Positions 63,269 to 64,000 of a DNA stretch of 64,000 nucleotides are shown in pieces. Numbering within the stretch: position 1 is the stretch's first letter; every line of letters begins with the position of its first letter. A model generated the notes under the pieces. That model was not told the DNA's origin and ran no database searches. It saw only the letters and a program-made list of their open reading frames with translations. A program made the translations under genes and the position numbers. Origin of the DNA: Terriglobia bacterium. Its GTDB lineage: Bacteria > Acidobacteriota > Terriglobia > Versatilivoradales > Versatilivoraceae. Where the stretch lies: assembly GCA_951813285.1 (NCBI GenBank), contig OX638355.1, forward strand, positions 1,025,136-1,089,135. The letters run 5' to 3'.

Positions 63269-64000
63269 CTAAGGAGCTCGCCGAGTAGTGTAAGCCCAAA
63301 TCAGTCTTCTTGCCTTGGGCCAGGAACGGGAAATCACAAAAATCACCGTAGAGACGATCACAAACAGGCCTGCCGACGCAAAAATCCAGAGGTATCCCCA
63401 CTGGTTCCCGATGTAACCCCACAGCGGAGACCCCAGGAACATCCCCAGGCCGAACGCGGACATGTACAGGCTCATGGCATTGCCGGTGTGCAGGGGATGA
63501 AAACGCTGGGCGGCATACGAGCTCAAGGCCGGGTAGTAGAGGCCATGGCTCAACCCGCAACCGAACCCGATGACTCCCAGTTGCCAGACATTGGCGGCCT
63601 GAGGAATCAGTCCGAGCCCTACCCCATAGAGGGCAAGGCTGGAGATGGCGATCAGGCGATTCTTCCCCCGATCCAGCCGTTGACTCAGGCCCAGGCGACT
63701 CATCAAGGCTCCTGAACCGTATCCTATGCCAAAGGCGGAGACGGCTCCGGCCCCGATCCAACTCACGGTGGGAGCCAAAAAGCTGTTCCAGGCGGACAAG
63801 CTCATACCAAAGCAGAAAGCGAAGAAAATCACCGGCCTCAAATTGGGAAAGCTCTCCCTGAGGGCGCGGCTGAACGGTTCCCGTCGAGTGCCCTTGGGAG
63901 CCAAGGGACGCGGAAGGCGGCGGAGGAGAATGACAACCACCAGGAAGCTGACCAGAATGAGCGTGAACACCCCGACCATCCCCCAGGAGTGACGCAACAC
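63269..64000 (-). CDS. MFS transporter, 5' end beyond window edge
   Basis: At least 243 residues of an MFS protein are encoded; the frame is still open at base 64000, so the N-terminal half is missing. The visible part has about seven hydrophobic segments, with a LSLYMSAFGLGMFLGSPLWG-like helix and a TRREPF loop between halves. It ends 72 nt before the DapA-family gene on the same strand. Substrate unknown, but a link with the keto acid genes downstream is plausible. Confidence 0.75.
   Translation of the reverse strand: MLRHSWGMVGVFTLILVSFLVVVILLRRLPRPLAPKGTRREPFSRALRESFPNLRPVIFFAFCFGMSLSAWNSFLAPTVSWIGAGAVSAFGIGYGSGALMSRLGLSQRLDRGKNRLIAISSLALYGVGLGLIPQAANVWQLGVIGFGCGLSHGLYYPALSSYAAQRFHPLHTGNAMSLYMSAFGLGMFLGSPLWGYIGNQWGYLWIFASAGLFVIVSTVIFVISRSWPKARRLIWAYTTRRAP

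Overview
This is a GC-rich bacterial window with short intergenic spaces and many overlapping start and stop codons. The content points to an environmental, heterotrophic, probably Acidobacteriota-like lineage. Clues are ThyX instead of ThyA, a system I cytochrome c maturation cluster with a CxxxY-type CcmE, a GlnD/GlnB/GlnE nitrogen module, and dispersed short repeats of the kind seen in such genomes. No rRNA or clear tRNA gene was seen, so the phylum is an inference.

Layout. 1-3.3 kb (minus): riboflavin genes ribD-ribE, ftsY and a small membrane protein. 3.7-10.9 kb (plus): glutamate synthase gltB-gltD, then thyX. 11.5-14 kb (minus): an RqcH/NFACT protein coupled to maf. 14.1-18.9 kb (plus): a tetraheme cytochrome with an in-frame UGA, a DciA-like protein, gatC, gatA and a lipid kinase. 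18.9-27.4 kb (minus): a chlorite-dismutase-family protein and the ccm genes (D, C, B, A, an unknown exported protein, an I-like protein, H, F, E). 27.6-30.8 kb (minus): vapBC, a Rieske protein and an MFS transporter. 31-37.3 kb: glnD and glnB convergent with glnE. 37.6-40.6 kb: pyrR-pyrB-pyrC.

40.6-54.5 kb is an accessory island. It holds a tightly overlapping seven-gene operon: radC, a UvrD-like helicase fused to a Cas4-type nuclease, an AlbA_2/HATPase protein, a type III Mod methyltransferase, a nucleotidyltransferase, a 31-residue micro-ORF and a type III Res. Downstream come an IS1380 transposase stub, a frameshifted tyrosine recombinase, orphan genes, and a gene broken by a perfect 10-bp tandem duplication. 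54.7-64 kb returns to core genes: a YHS/TRASH protein, aroC, agmatine-to-putrescine genes (aguB and aguA flanking a TraB/GumN protein), an AceE-like dehydrogenase, a DapA-family protein and a partial MFS transporter.

The two most interesting items are (1) the probable selenoprotein at 14124-15530, where a UGA in a Cys-Gly-UGA context is followed at the right distance by an 8-bp hairpin with a GG-starting loop (a bacterial SECIS), and (2) the composite restriction/repair operon at 40856-50867. Several intergenic repeat families are also mapped, some of which run into the ends of reading frames.
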